A DNA stretch of 13,428 nt, taken from Anaerolineae bacterium (GTDB taxonomy: Bacteria > Chloroflexota > Anaerolineae > E26-bin7). The DNA is taken from contig JAOZOT010000030.1 in assembly GCA_029933115.1 (NCBI GenBank), forward strand, positions 1 to 13,428. The letters run 5' to 3'. Below the pieces are notes generated by a model. That model did not search any database and was not told where the DNA came from. It worked only from the letters and a program-made list of their open reading frames with translations. A program made the position numbers and the translations under genes. This document shows, piece by piece, positions 5,426 through 12,002 of the stretch (positions are counted from its first letter, which is position 1; each line of letters opens with the position of its first letter).

Positions 5426-6154
5426 CTAATACACCATCTCCCCCCGCACGAAAGCCGCAGTGCGAGGGTCTCGCGGAGCCTCGAAGAAATCTCGCACCGG
5501 TGCTACTTCCACCACTTTGCCCTCCAGCAGCAAGGCCACCCGGTGAGCCAGTCGTTTGGCCTGAAAGACGTTGTGGGTGACCAGCACGATGGTTGTGCCT
5601 CGTTTGCGGTTCAGGTCGGCCACAATGTCCTCGATGAGGCCCACGTTGTAAGGGTCCAGATTAGCCGTAGGCTCGTCCAGGAGCAGCACCTCGGGCTCGA
5701 TGACCATGGCCCGGGCCAGGGCCACCCGCTGGGCCTCACCGCCGGAGAGAAGCCGGGCCCGCTCCCTGGCCAGCTCCGACAGCCCCACCTGTTCCAAGGC
5801 TTCTTTGACTTTGCGTTGCACCTCCTTGTCCCCTCTGATCTTGAGGCCGTAGGCTACGTTTCCATAAACCGTGGTGTTGAGCAGGACGGGGCGTTGAAAG
5901 ACCGTAGTCACGCGGCGTCGCACCTCCAGAGGAGCGCGGCCGCCGTTGGCCGAGTAGTCTTTGAAACGCAGTTGCCCGCCGGTGGGTGGCTCCAGAAAAT
6001 CCAGCAGGCGCAGCAAGGTGCTTTTGCCCGCTCCGCTGGGGCCCACGATGGCAAAGATCTCTCCCTGCTGAATTTCCAGAAAATCAACGCGGAGAACCTC
6101 CCGCGAGCCGTAGGTTTTGCTCACTTTCTCCAGGCTGTAGACGGTGGCGTTCAT
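5426..6154 (-). CDS. tupC: Tungstate ABC importer ATPase TupC
   Basis: This 242-residue cytoplasmic ATPase powers tungstate import through TupB. It shows the Walker A motif GPSGAGKST (residues 38-46), a Q-loop in TTVFQRPVLLNTTVYGNVAYGL typical of the tungstate/molybdate/phosphate group, the signature LLSGGEAQRVALARAM, Walker B LLLDEPTANLD and the switch histidine in LVTHN. There is no extra C-terminal TOBE domain, consistent with TupC and unlike ModC. Its ATG overlaps the tupB stop codon by 4 nt (ATGA at 6151-6154), so the two are translationally coupled. It is followed by an inverted repeat and riboswitch A, then the LysM-TupA gene. Identification as TupC rather than another small oxyanion ATPase rests on the neighbours as well as the sequence. 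Confidence 0.92.
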   Translation of the reverse strand: MNATVYSLEKVSKTYGSREVLRVDFLEIQQGEIFAIVGPSGAGKSTLLRLLDFLEPPTGGQLRFKDYSANGGRAPLEVRRRVTTVFQRPVLLNTTVYGNVAYGLKIRGDKEVQRKVKEALEQVGLSELARERARLLSGGEAQRVALARAMVIEPEVLLLDEPTANLDPYNVGLIEDIVADLNRKRGTTIVLVTHNVFQAKRLAHRVALLLEGKVVEVAPVRDFFEAPRDPRTAAFVRGEMVY

Positions 6155-6864
6155 GGCTCAAAGGTCCTCCCTTGCAAGCGCAGCATGATCACGTTGGCCA
6201 GGAATGACAGGCTCAGGAGGATGATCCCCAAAGCCATAGCCAGGTCAAAGTTACCCTTGCGCGTTTCCAGGACGATGGCCGTGGTCAGGACGCGAGTGGC
6301 GCCCTCGATGTTCCCGCCGACCATCATCACTGCTCCCACTTCGGAGATGATGCTGCCGAATCCGGCGATAATGGAGACGATGACTCCCAGCCGTGCTTCC
6401 ATCAGGACGGCGAGGGTAGCTTGCCAGTTGGTGGCTCCCAGAGAGAGAACCTGCTGGCGCAGGTTAGGGTCAACGCCCATCACGGCGGCCATGGTGAATC
6501 CGGCCACCAGGGGGAAGGAGATGATCACCTGGGCGACGACCATAGCGTTGACGGTGAAGAGGCGGGGGACCAGAGGAAAATCCAGGGCACCCAGAGGGCC
6601 GCTGCGGGAGAGCATCAGGTAGACGAAAAGGCCCACCACTACGGGCGGGAACCCCATGCCGGTGTAGAGGAGAACGATGATCAATCGCCGCCCGAGGAAG
6701 CGGGTCAGCCCCAGCCAACTGCCCAGGGGGATGCCCACCAGGGTGCTGAGCAGGAGGGCAGTGCCCGTGACTTGCAGGGATACGGCCACAATCTGCATCA
6801 GGGCTGGGTCGCCGCTGATGATCAATTGGATAGCCTGGATCAAGCCGTTGCTGATTTCGTCAAT
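6151..6864 (-). CDS. tupB: Tungstate ABC importer permease TupB, probable ATT start
   Basis: TupB forms the membrane channel of the tungstate importer. Hydrophobic segments and the binding-protein-dependent permease EAA-type loop are visible (SLGATNWQATLAVLMEARLG, then ISEVGAVMMVGGNI, a segment typical of TupB). The first conventional start is a TTG at 6841-6843 with no ribosome site, which would begin in the middle of the usual N-terminal helix. Reading in frame from ATT at 6862-6864 gives M-DEISNGLIQAIQLIISGDP, which matches the normal TupB beginning, and GAGGU (6875-6871) lies 6 nt before it. I therefore propose an ATT start and 237 residues. It lies 37 nt after the CQLGC gene and overlaps tupC by 4 nt. 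Confidence 0.85.
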   Translation of the reverse strand: MDEISNGLIQAIQLIISGDPALMQIVAVSLQVTGTALLLSTLVGIPLGSWLGLTRFLGRRLIIVLLYTGMGFPPVVVGLFVYLMLSRSGPLGALDFPLVPRLFTVNAMVVAQVIISFPLVAGFTMAAVMGVDPNLRQQVLSLGATNWQATLAVLMEARLGVIVSIIAGFGSIISEVGAVMMVGGNIEGATRVLTTAIVLETRKGNFDLAMALGIILLSLSFLANVIMLRLQGRTFEP

Positions 6865-6870
6865 GATGAC

Positions 6871-6875
6871 ACCTC
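6871..6875 (-). promoter_or_regulatory. Ribosome binding site pointing to an ATT start of tupB
   Basis: GAGGU on the minus strand stands 6 nt before ATT (6864-6862). No ATG, GTG or TTG lies at a suitable distance; the TTG at 6843 is 27 nt away with no purine-rich site before it. Confidence 0.55.
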
Positions 6876-6901
6876 GTGTGGGAAACGTGAGGCGTGATGC
6901 G

Positions 6902-7294
6902 CTAGAAGCACCCCAACTGGCAGGGGCCGATCTTCAGTCCCAGGGCTTCGGCCGCGTTGCTCACGGCCAGCCGTTCCAGGCCAGATTCGGACGCGATCTG
7001 CCACAGTTTGAAGCACGATATTTTCCCTTTGACAGCCATCGAGCGGAGGCGGTCCATCAGTTTCTCGTCTTTTCTGGCCGCGGGGCGCAAGATCTTGCTT
7101 TTGCCCTCGGCCTTGGGGCCATAGCCGAAGCAGCCCAGTTGACACAGGGAGATAGCCACCCCCATGTCGTTAGCTATCTGGCCCACCTGCAGGGGCTTCA
7201 CGTCGAGTTCGTAGGCAATGACGTGAGCTACGGTACAGGGTAGCTGCCCACCGACCAGCGAGCTTTGAATTTTGGCTTCTATCTCTTCTGTCAT
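6902..7294 (-). CDS. Uncharacterised protein of two 52-residue CQLGCF repeats, tup operon
   Basis: I do not recognise a named family for this 130-residue protein. Residues 5-56 and 79-130 align without gaps over 52 positions and both end in CQLGCF; each repeat has three cysteines at identical places (C20, C51, C55 and C94, C125, C129), linked by a 22-residue basic segment. Within each repeat, the stretch before the cysteine pair (e.g. VAHVIAYELDVKPLQVGQIANDMGV) looks like a degenerate helix-turn-helix. No signal peptide or membrane segment is seen. The ATG at 7292-7294 is preceded by AAGGAG (7305-7300); a longer frame to 7423 runs through the leader and is rejected. It is the first gene after riboswitch B and precedes tupB. 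A role as metal- or cofactor-linked regulator or metal-binding adaptor is inference only. Confidence 0.8.
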   Translation of the reverse strand: MTEEIEAKIQSSLVGGQLPCTVAHVIAYELDVKPLQVGQIANDMGVAISLCQLGCFGYGPKAEGKSKILRPAARKDEKLMDRLRSMAVKGKISCFKLWQIASESGLERLAVSNAAEALGLKIGPCQLGCF

Positions 7295-7386
7295 CGCATC
7301 TCCTTCTTGCTTCACTGTGGCGACTTTTTTCGTCGTTTTGAACGGCCGAAGCGTCACTACGAGCAAAAACGTCGGTGCCCAATAAC

Positions 7387-7420
7387 GAGAAAACCGGCCC
7401 TCCTCGAAAGGAGAGGCCGG
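7387..7420 (-). terminator. Regulated terminator of riboswitch B
   Basis: On the minus strand CCGGCC, a bulged U and CUCCU pair with AGGAG and GGCCGG around a UUCG loop (11 bp), followed by UUUUCU. The 5' arm contains UCUCCUUUC (7414-7406), which is the exact complement of GAAAGGAGA (7457-7449) in the 3' strand of riboswitch B P1. Folding of P1 frees the terminator; opening of P1 lets its 3' strand capture the terminator arm. It lies 93 nt before the start codon of the CQLGC gene. Confidence 0.8.
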
Positions 7421-7440
7421 CAATTAGTCGTGAAACTCGG

Positions 7441-7634
7441 GCCAGCTTTCTCCTTTCCAAATAACGGGGGGCACCGGCGTTTCCACCGATACCGTTGGGA
7501 CAGACAGCGAACTCGGGAATTGAACGATCCGCGTTCTCGCTCAATTCCTGGGGTCCATTGACGGTCCACTGCGGCCACAGGCCATAAGCCCTCAACAACG
7601 AGGGCCCTTAGGTCCTGGGGCTCGGAGAACTGGC
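7441..7634 (-). promoter_or_regulatory. Riboswitch B: extended Moco/Tuco-type aptamer upstream of the tup operon
   Basis: On the minus strand GCCAG-UUCUCC (7634-7624) pairs with GGAGAA and, after a 2-nt bulge, CUGGC (7453-7441). Inside lie CCUAAG (7612-7607) and UAUGG (7586-7582), the canonical 11-nt GAAA-tetraloop receptor, around a CCCUC/GAGGG hairpin; an extra 12-bp stem GGAAUUGAGCGA/UCGUUCAAUUCC (7548-7516); and AUCGGUG-GAAA-CGCCGGU (7490-7473), whose CGG/CCG pairs replace the GGC/GCC pairs of riboswitch A. The 3' block GGAAAGGAGAAA is identical to A. It starts 14 nt after the predicted transcription start and is followed by a terminator sharing sequence with P1. The class (Moco RNA motif) is assigned from memory plus context, not from a covariance search. 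Confidence 0.8.
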
Positions 7635-7654
7635 TTATGCTGTTAGCGTGTGCT

Positions 7655-7683
7655 ATTTTACCCTATCTCGTCAGAAAAGGCAA
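7655..7683 (-). promoter_or_regulatory. Promoter of the tup operon
   Basis: TTGCCT (7683-7678), a 17-nt spacer and TAAAAT (7660-7655) on the minus strand direct transcription into riboswitch B, starting near 7648. The leader to the CQLGC start codon is about 350 nt. Apart from this promoter, the 500-nt gap 7295-7794 holds riboswitch B, its terminator and the hairpins following ruvC. Confidence 0.7.
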
Positions 7684-7704
7684 ATCCAGAGAAGTCACGG
7701 GGTA

Positions 7705-7755
7705 TGTCTCAAGAGAGACACCGCCCTCCCGCAGGGTTCGCCACCTGCGGGAGGG
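7705..7755 (-). terminator. Hairpins downstream of ruvC
   Basis: CCCTCCCGCAGG (7724-7735) and CCTGCGGGAGGG (7744-7755) form a perfect 12-bp hairpin 40 nt after the ruvC stop; a second one, TGTCTC with GAGACA, follows at 7705-7720. They probably end the yebC-ruvC transcript or protect its 3' end. There is no clear U-tract. Confidence 0.5.
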
Positions 7756-7794
7756 TCACTGCTCACGGCAAGCAGGTTGGAGAATCAAGCTTCC

Positions 7795-8283
7795 TCATAC
7801 CGTCATGGCCATCAATTTGGCCGAATGGATGTGGCAGATGGCCACGGCTATGGCGTCGGCCGCGTCGTCTGGCTGAGGCACGTCGTCCAGGCCAAGGAGC
7901 ATCTTGACCATCTGCTGGACCTGGTCTTTGGTCGCTCGCCCGTAGCCCACGATGGCCTGTTTGACTTGTAGAGGGGTGTATTCGTGGATGGGCAGCCCGG
8001 CGTTGGCAGCGGCCAGAAGGGCTACGCCTCGCGCCTGGCCCACGCTCAGGGCCGTGCGCACGTTCTTGCTGAAGAAGAGCTCCTCCACAGCCGCCACTGT
8101 GGGCTGCCGACTCTTTATCAAACTCGTTAGCTCCCGGTAGATGTGTTGCAAGCGTTGGGGCAGAGGCCAATCCGAAGCGGTGATGATAGCTCCATAGATC
8201 ACCAGAGTCAGATCCCCGTCTGTATCCTCCACCAACCCATAGCCGGTGATGGCTGTGCCCGGGTCTATCCCCAGGACTAACAT
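7795..8283 (-). CDS. ruvC: Holliday junction endonuclease RuvC
   Basis: RuvC cuts Holliday junctions symmetrically during recombination repair, acting as a dimer with RuvAB. The 162-residue protein has normal length and all four expected acidic active-site positions: D7 in GIDPGT, E67 (or E68) in AAVEELFF, and D140 and D143 in QPDDAADAIAVAICH. The ATG immediately follows the yebC stop codon (TAAATG, no spacer), so translation is probably coupled and the ribosome site (GAGGCGG) lies in the yebC end. The yebC-ruvC pairing is a common bacterial order; ruvA and ruvB are not in the window, as the genes right after ruvC belong to the tup unit. Confidence 0.96.
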   Translation of the reverse strand: MLVLGIDPGTAITGYGLVEDTDGDLTLVIYGAIITASDWPLPQRLQHIYRELTSLIKSRQPTVAAVEELFFSKNVRTALSVGQARGVALLAAANAGLPIHEYTPLQVKQAIVGYGRATKDQVQQMVKMLLGLDDVPQPDDAADAIAVAICHIHSAKLMAMTV

Positions 8284-9036
8284 TTAGGCCGCCGCCTCGT
8301 ATTTGGCCATGATCTCGTCGCTGATGTCCAAGTTGGAATAGACTTGTTGCACGTCGTCCAATTCTTCCAGCTTCTCCACCAGGTTCATGGCCTGGAAGGT
8401 CTCTTTCTCGCCCAGTTGGGCCAGACTCTTGGGGATCATGGCCAGTTCTGCTGACTCTAGAGCCAGGCCCTGCTGCTGCAGCGATTCCTTCACGGCTTGG
8501 AAATCTTCGGGCGTAGTAAAGACTTCCACCAGGTCGCTGGCAACAGTCACGTCGTCAGCCCCGGCCTCGATAGCGATCATGGCCAGTTCCTCGGGGTCGC
8601 TGTCGTTCACAGCGATGGTAATGTAACCTTTGGGCTCGAAGAGCCAGGACACACAGCCAGACTCGCCCAGGTTGCCGCCGTGCCGATTGAAAACGCTGCG
8701 CACCTCAGCCACCGCCCGGTTGCGGTTGTCGGTAGTGACGTGTACCAACATGGCTACCCCGTGAGGTCCGTAGCCTTCAAAAGTGAGGTCCTCCAGAGCC
8801 CGTCCCCTCTCCAGGCCGGCCCCTCGTCTGATGGCCCGCTCGATGTTCTCTTTGGGCATGTTGGCTTGTTTGGCCTTCTCGATGACCAACCGCAGCTTAA
8901 AGTTCGTATCGGGGTCGGGCCCCTCCCGCGCAGCGATCTCCAGTTCGCGACCTATCTTGGTGAAAATCTTCCCCCGTTTGGCATCCTCGGCGGCTTTTTT
9001 GCGCTTTATGGTTGACCACTTGGAATGTCCTGACAT
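8284..9036 (-). CDS. yebC: YebC/TACO1-family protein
   Basis: This 250-residue cytoplasmic protein belongs to the widespread YebC/TACO1 family, described as DNA-binding regulators in some bacteria and as translation factors relieving stalling at proline runs in others. The hallmark N-terminus MSGHSKWSTIKRKKAAEDAKRGK (given here in part: GHSKWSTIKRKK), the LRLVIEKAKQANMPKENIERAI helix region near residue 50 and GYGPHGVAMLVHVTTDNRNR near residue 90 are all present, and length is as expected. GGGAGGT lies 6 nt before the ATG. It has its own extended -10 promoter and is followed without spacing by ruvC. Nothing odd is seen. Confidence 0.96.
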   Translation of the reverse strand: MSGHSKWSTIKRKKAAEDAKRGKIFTKIGRELEIAAREGPDPDTNFKLRLVIEKAKQANMPKENIERAIRRGAGLERGRALEDLTFEGYGPHGVAMLVHVTTDNRNRAVAEVRSVFNRHGGNLGESGCVSWLFEPKGYITIAVNDSDPEELAMIAIEAGADDVTVASDLVEVFTTPEDFQAVKESLQQQGLALESAELAMIPKSLAQLGEKETFQAMNLVEKLEELDDVQQVYSNLDISDEIMAKYEAAA

Positions 9037-9102
9037 AGATACCTCCCTCTAGAAAAACCGATGTGGAATCCGGTCACTCTGGAAAGCGGCTGAACCTATA
9101 AT

Positions 9103-9111
9103 ATTATACCA
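9103..9111 (-). promoter_or_regulatory. Extended -10 promoter of yebC-ruvC
   Basis: TGG-TATAAT on the minus strand is an extended -10 element about 67 nt before the yebC start codon. No good -35 hexamer is found 17 nt further upstream, as is usual for this promoter type. The region 9112-9219 otherwise holds only a weak bulged hairpin at 9169-9189. Confidence 0.6.
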
Positions 9112-9219
9112 TCAGAAAGGGAAATGCGCTAGGACTCGTGGGTCGCCTGGTCATCTTTGCCGTGTTGGGGAACCTTCCCGAAGGCTTCCAACGGTGCGTC
9201 TTTGCAGCTTTCGGGAGGG

Positions 9220-10905
9220 TCAACGCTCTTTTCTGCGGCGGCGTTTCCAAAGCAGGTAAGCCGAGAAGGCCCAGGGGGCCACAAGAGTCACGCCTACGGC
9301 TGTGCTGTGAATGCCGAGCCGATTCATCCAATTCATAGCCGGGATGTACCAGAACCACACGAAATGGTAGACGACGTAAGCCCAGGTCATGGTGTAGGTG
9401 AACAGAATGGTCTGGTGGGCAGTGTCTGGGTCTGGTATCAGGGCGGCCAGAGCCACCAGCCAGACCAGATACCACGGTTGCAGCCAGGTGCAGGTAAACA
9501 GGAGATAGAACAGGATTACCTCAAAGCTGACCACAATGAGCAAGTGGGGGTGTCTTGCCCTTCGGTTGGGCTTGTGGCGCATCAGTCGGGCCAGCCTGGT
9601 CAGGCAGAAGAGGCCCAGGGCGGCCAGAGCCAGCCGTCCCGCCAGCCACTTGGCCTGTAGCACGTTCAGCCGGAGTCTCAGCAGCAGCATGATTAGAGTG
9701 GGGAGAGAATCGGTGAACATGCTCAACCGCTCTCCCAGGCGGATGGTGCCAAACCCTTTCCAGAAAGGGGCATAAAGGAGGGTCATCACCCCCGTGGCCA
9801 GTAAACTGTGAGTGACGAGCGTGGTGAGTTGGTGTTGCCTGTCGCCTGATAATCTCAGCTTCGCCAGGGAGGGCCTGAGCCATCCCCAAGTTCTGCCATC
9901 TTGCCGGTGGAAGGCGCGTGTCTTCCCCGGCCGCGGGGCTGTTTCATGCTCTGGCTTCAGAAGCGAAAACAGGAAAAAGGGCAGCAGGATGATGGTTATG
10001 AACTTGATCATGACCGAGCAGGTTAAGGCGATTATGGATAGGCTGGCGAATCTGCTCGCCGCAGCGGACTTGGAATCTGCCGCAGCCCTGTGTTTCAGGA
10101 GGAGATGGATGGCCAGCAGGACGAAGAACATCATCACCGAGTCGTTGTGGCCGTTGGCCGCCGTCTCGAAGAGGAGCAGAGGGTTCCAGGCGAAAAGGAA
10201 AGTTCCGGGCAAAGCGTAGGCGGGATTGGTCTCCATCAGGATGCTGTAAATCAGGCCAAGGTCTAGGATGTAGAAGAGGATGGCCAGTCCTTTGAAAGCC
10301 CACACGTTGGCCAACAGGTCGGCCGAGCCGGCCAGGATGTTTACCCCCGCTGCCAGGAAAGCCCAGAGGGGGCCGTAGGCGGAGGGGATGTTCCGCCAGG
10401 CGGCGTAGGCCACGAGAGGGTCGTCGGGGAACTCGCTGCAGACGTGTGTGAAGGGGCTGAGCCGGTAGTAGGCCAGGATGCGACCATTGATTATGTAGTC
10501 AAAGATGTCCGCTGCACCCACGGGGTAGACAAACATGAGAGTCAGGCTGAAGAGGGTGGCAAAGATGAGTACGACCCAGGGCCGGTGAGAGGAGGGCTGG
10601 ATGAGGCAAAGGCGGTAGCCGGCGTAGTACAGAGCGAACAGGAGGAGGAAAGCGGTGGCAAAGGCGGCCGCATCGAGACGGCCGCGGTCGGCGATTTTGC
10701 CCAAGTCCAGAAGAGGGATGGTGTAATATTTGAGCAGAGGGTAGGGGCGGAGTAAGAAGTACAGGTAGACGAGTTCGGAAAGCCCTCCCAAGCTCAAGAA
10801 AAGCACCAATCTGCCCCTTGAGCTGAGTCTGAGGGGAGAGGTTGTCCTGGAGGGTGCTTTGGCCTGATCAGGGCTCTCGGTCTGTTGTGGCTTCAATTCG
10901 TGCAT
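9220..10905 (-). CDS. GT-C type membrane glycosyltransferase (GT87/MptB-like)
   Basis: This 561-residue polytopic membrane protein resembles polyprenyl-phosphate-sugar-dependent mannosyltransferases of the GT-C fold. About eleven to thirteen hydrophobic segments are visible. After the second or third helix comes the acidic motif ADIFDYIINGRILAYYRLSPF (D133 and D136) in the usual first outer loop, then SAYGPLW (residues 175-181) and NGHNDSVMMFF (251-261), all in the order seen in GT87/MptA/MptB-type enzymes. Residues about 330-375 form a basic, poorly conserved loop, and the tail is strongly basic. The ATG has only a weak ribosome site. It follows the polyprenyl diphosphate synthase gene by 56 nt, which supports a lipid-linked sugar substrate. 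The sugar and acceptor are unknown. Confidence 0.8.
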   Translation of the reverse strand: MHELKPQQTESPDQAKAPSRTTSPLRLSSRGRLVLFLSLGGLSELVYLYFLLRPYPLLKYYTIPLLDLGKIADRGRLDAAAFATAFLLLFALYYAGYRLCLIQPSSHRPWVVLIFATLFSLTLMFVYPVGAADIFDYIINGRILAYYRLSPFTHVCSEFPDDPLVAYAAWRNIPSAYGPLWAFLAAGVNILAGSADLLANVWAFKGLAILFYILDLGLIYSILMETNPAYALPGTFLFAWNPLLLFETAANGHNDSVMMFFVLLAIHLLLKHRAAADSKSAAASRFASLSIIALTCSVMIKFITIILLPFFLFSLLKPEHETAPRPGKTRAFHRQDGRTWGWLRPSLAKLRLSGDRQHQLTTLVTHSLLATGVMTLLYAPFWKGFGTIRLGERLSMFTDSLPTLIMLLLRLRLNVLQAKWLAGRLALAALGLFCLTRLARLMRHKPNRRARHPHLLIVVSFEVILFYLLFTCTWLQPWYLVWLVALAALIPDPDTAHQTILFTYTMTWAYVVYHFVWFWYIPAMNWMNRLGIHSTAVGVTLVAPWAFSAYLLWKRRRRKER

Positions 10906-10961
10906 TTTCTAGCCACTGCTCTTTGCCTGGTAACGCTCTACTCAAAGTGTGACCCGCGAAT

Positions 10962-12002
10962 TCAGTATTGCCTGTTGACGAGCAACGTTGCCAGTTCTCG
11001 CAGGCCGGTCTGTCCCTCATTCTCTATCCCCGTAGCCTCCAGCTCGGCCAGGGCTTGCCTGTGGTAATCCAGGGCCATTTGCCGGGCATACTGGCGGGCT
11101 CCCAGTGCCTGAAGGCTGTCGAGGACTATTTCGATGGCGTCCTCGTCAATAACTTCTCGCCGGTAGACTCTGTGCACTCGTTGCTCAGAAGCAGGGAGGG
11201 AGGTTTCCTGTTGCAGAGCATAGACGATGGGTAGCGATTTCTTGCGCTGGCGGATGTCACCGGCCTGGGGTTTGCCTGTTACTTTTTCCTTTCCCCAGAT
11301 GCCCAGGATATCGTCTTCGATCTGAAAGGCCATGCCCAGGTTTTCGCCGAAGCGGGCGTAACGGGCGGCCAGGCTGGCGTCGCCGCTGCCCAGCAGGGCC
11401 CCAAGCCAGGTGGAGCAGGAAAGGAGGGCGGCTGTTTTGCGGCGGATCATGGTCAGATATTGGTCTACATCCACGTCCAGGCGGTCCTCGAAGCTCATGT
11501 CCAGGTATTGGCCCTCGCAGAGGGCCAGGCAAGCCTGGTCAAAGACCTGCCAGGCGACCAACACGCGGTCGTCGGGTAGACCTGTCTCCGAGAGGCGCTG
11601 CAAGGCCAGATGGGCCAGCGCGAACATGCCATCGCCGGCGTTGATAGCCTGGGGCCGGCCCCAGACTTTCCACACGGTGGCGCGGTGACGACGGGTTGGG
11701 CTGTTGTCCTCGATGTCGTCGTGGAGCAGGGAAAAGTTGTGGATCAATTCTATGGCGACTGCCGCAGGCAACACCTGTTGGGGCTCCCCTCCTACGGCCT
11801 GACAGGCCAGCAGGCAGAGGACAGGCCGCAGACGCTTGCCGCCAGCCTGGGATTGGGTTGCAAAGTTCTCATCGGTCCACCCCAGGTGGTAGTGCATCAT
11901 GCCGTAGAAGGGGCTCAATTGTGGGTCTGAAATGGGCAGAGCCCGTTTCAGCTCCTCCTCGATAATTGGCCGGTAGTTGTTCAAGATGTCTTGCAGGCTC
12001 AC
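10962..12002 (-). CDS. Short-chain polyprenyl diphosphate synthase (GGPP/FPP synthase type)
   Basis: This 346-residue enzyme adds isopentenyl diphosphate to allylic diphosphates to make C15-C20 or longer prenyl chains. Visible features are GGKRLRP (54-60), the first aspartate-rich motif LLHDDIED (D95, D96, D99), the RR after it, KTAALL (about 189-194) and the second motif FQIEDDILGIWG, where the fifth position is G rather than D, as in several actinobacterial-type enzymes. Phenylalanine stands five residues before the first motif, a position that limits chain length, so a C20 product is plausible but not proven. The GTG start overlaps the isomerase stop codon (GTGA, 11999-12002) and GAGGAG lies before it. 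The two genes supply successive steps. Confidence 0.92.
   Translation of the reverse strand: MSLQDILNNYRPIIEEELKRALPISDPQLSPFYGMMHYHLGWTDENFATQSQAGGKRLRPVLCLLACQAVGGEPQQVLPAAVAIELIHNFSLLHDDIEDNSPTRRHRATVWKVWGRPQAINAGDGMFALAHLALQRLSETGLPDDRVLVAWQVFDQACLALCEGQYLDMSFEDRLDVDVDQYLTMIRRKTAALLSCSTWLGALLGSGDASLAARYARFGENLGMAFQIEDDILGIWGKEKVTGKPQAGDIRQRKKSLPIVYALQQETSLPASEQRVHRVYRREVIDEDAIEIVLDSLQALGARQYARQMALDYHRQALAELEATGIENEGQTGLRELATLLVNRQY

Noticed and set aside
5267..6622. 451-codon + strand open frame
   Set aside because: It lies antisense to tupC and tupB, whose motifs are clear, and its translation is low-complexity H/Q/G-rich sequence without any domain; it is a shadow of high GC codon use.
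7295..7423. N-terminal extension of the CQLGC protein
   Set aside because: The in-frame extension runs through the riboswitch B terminator and has no ribosome site; the ATG at 7294 has AAGGAG and starts just before the first repeat.
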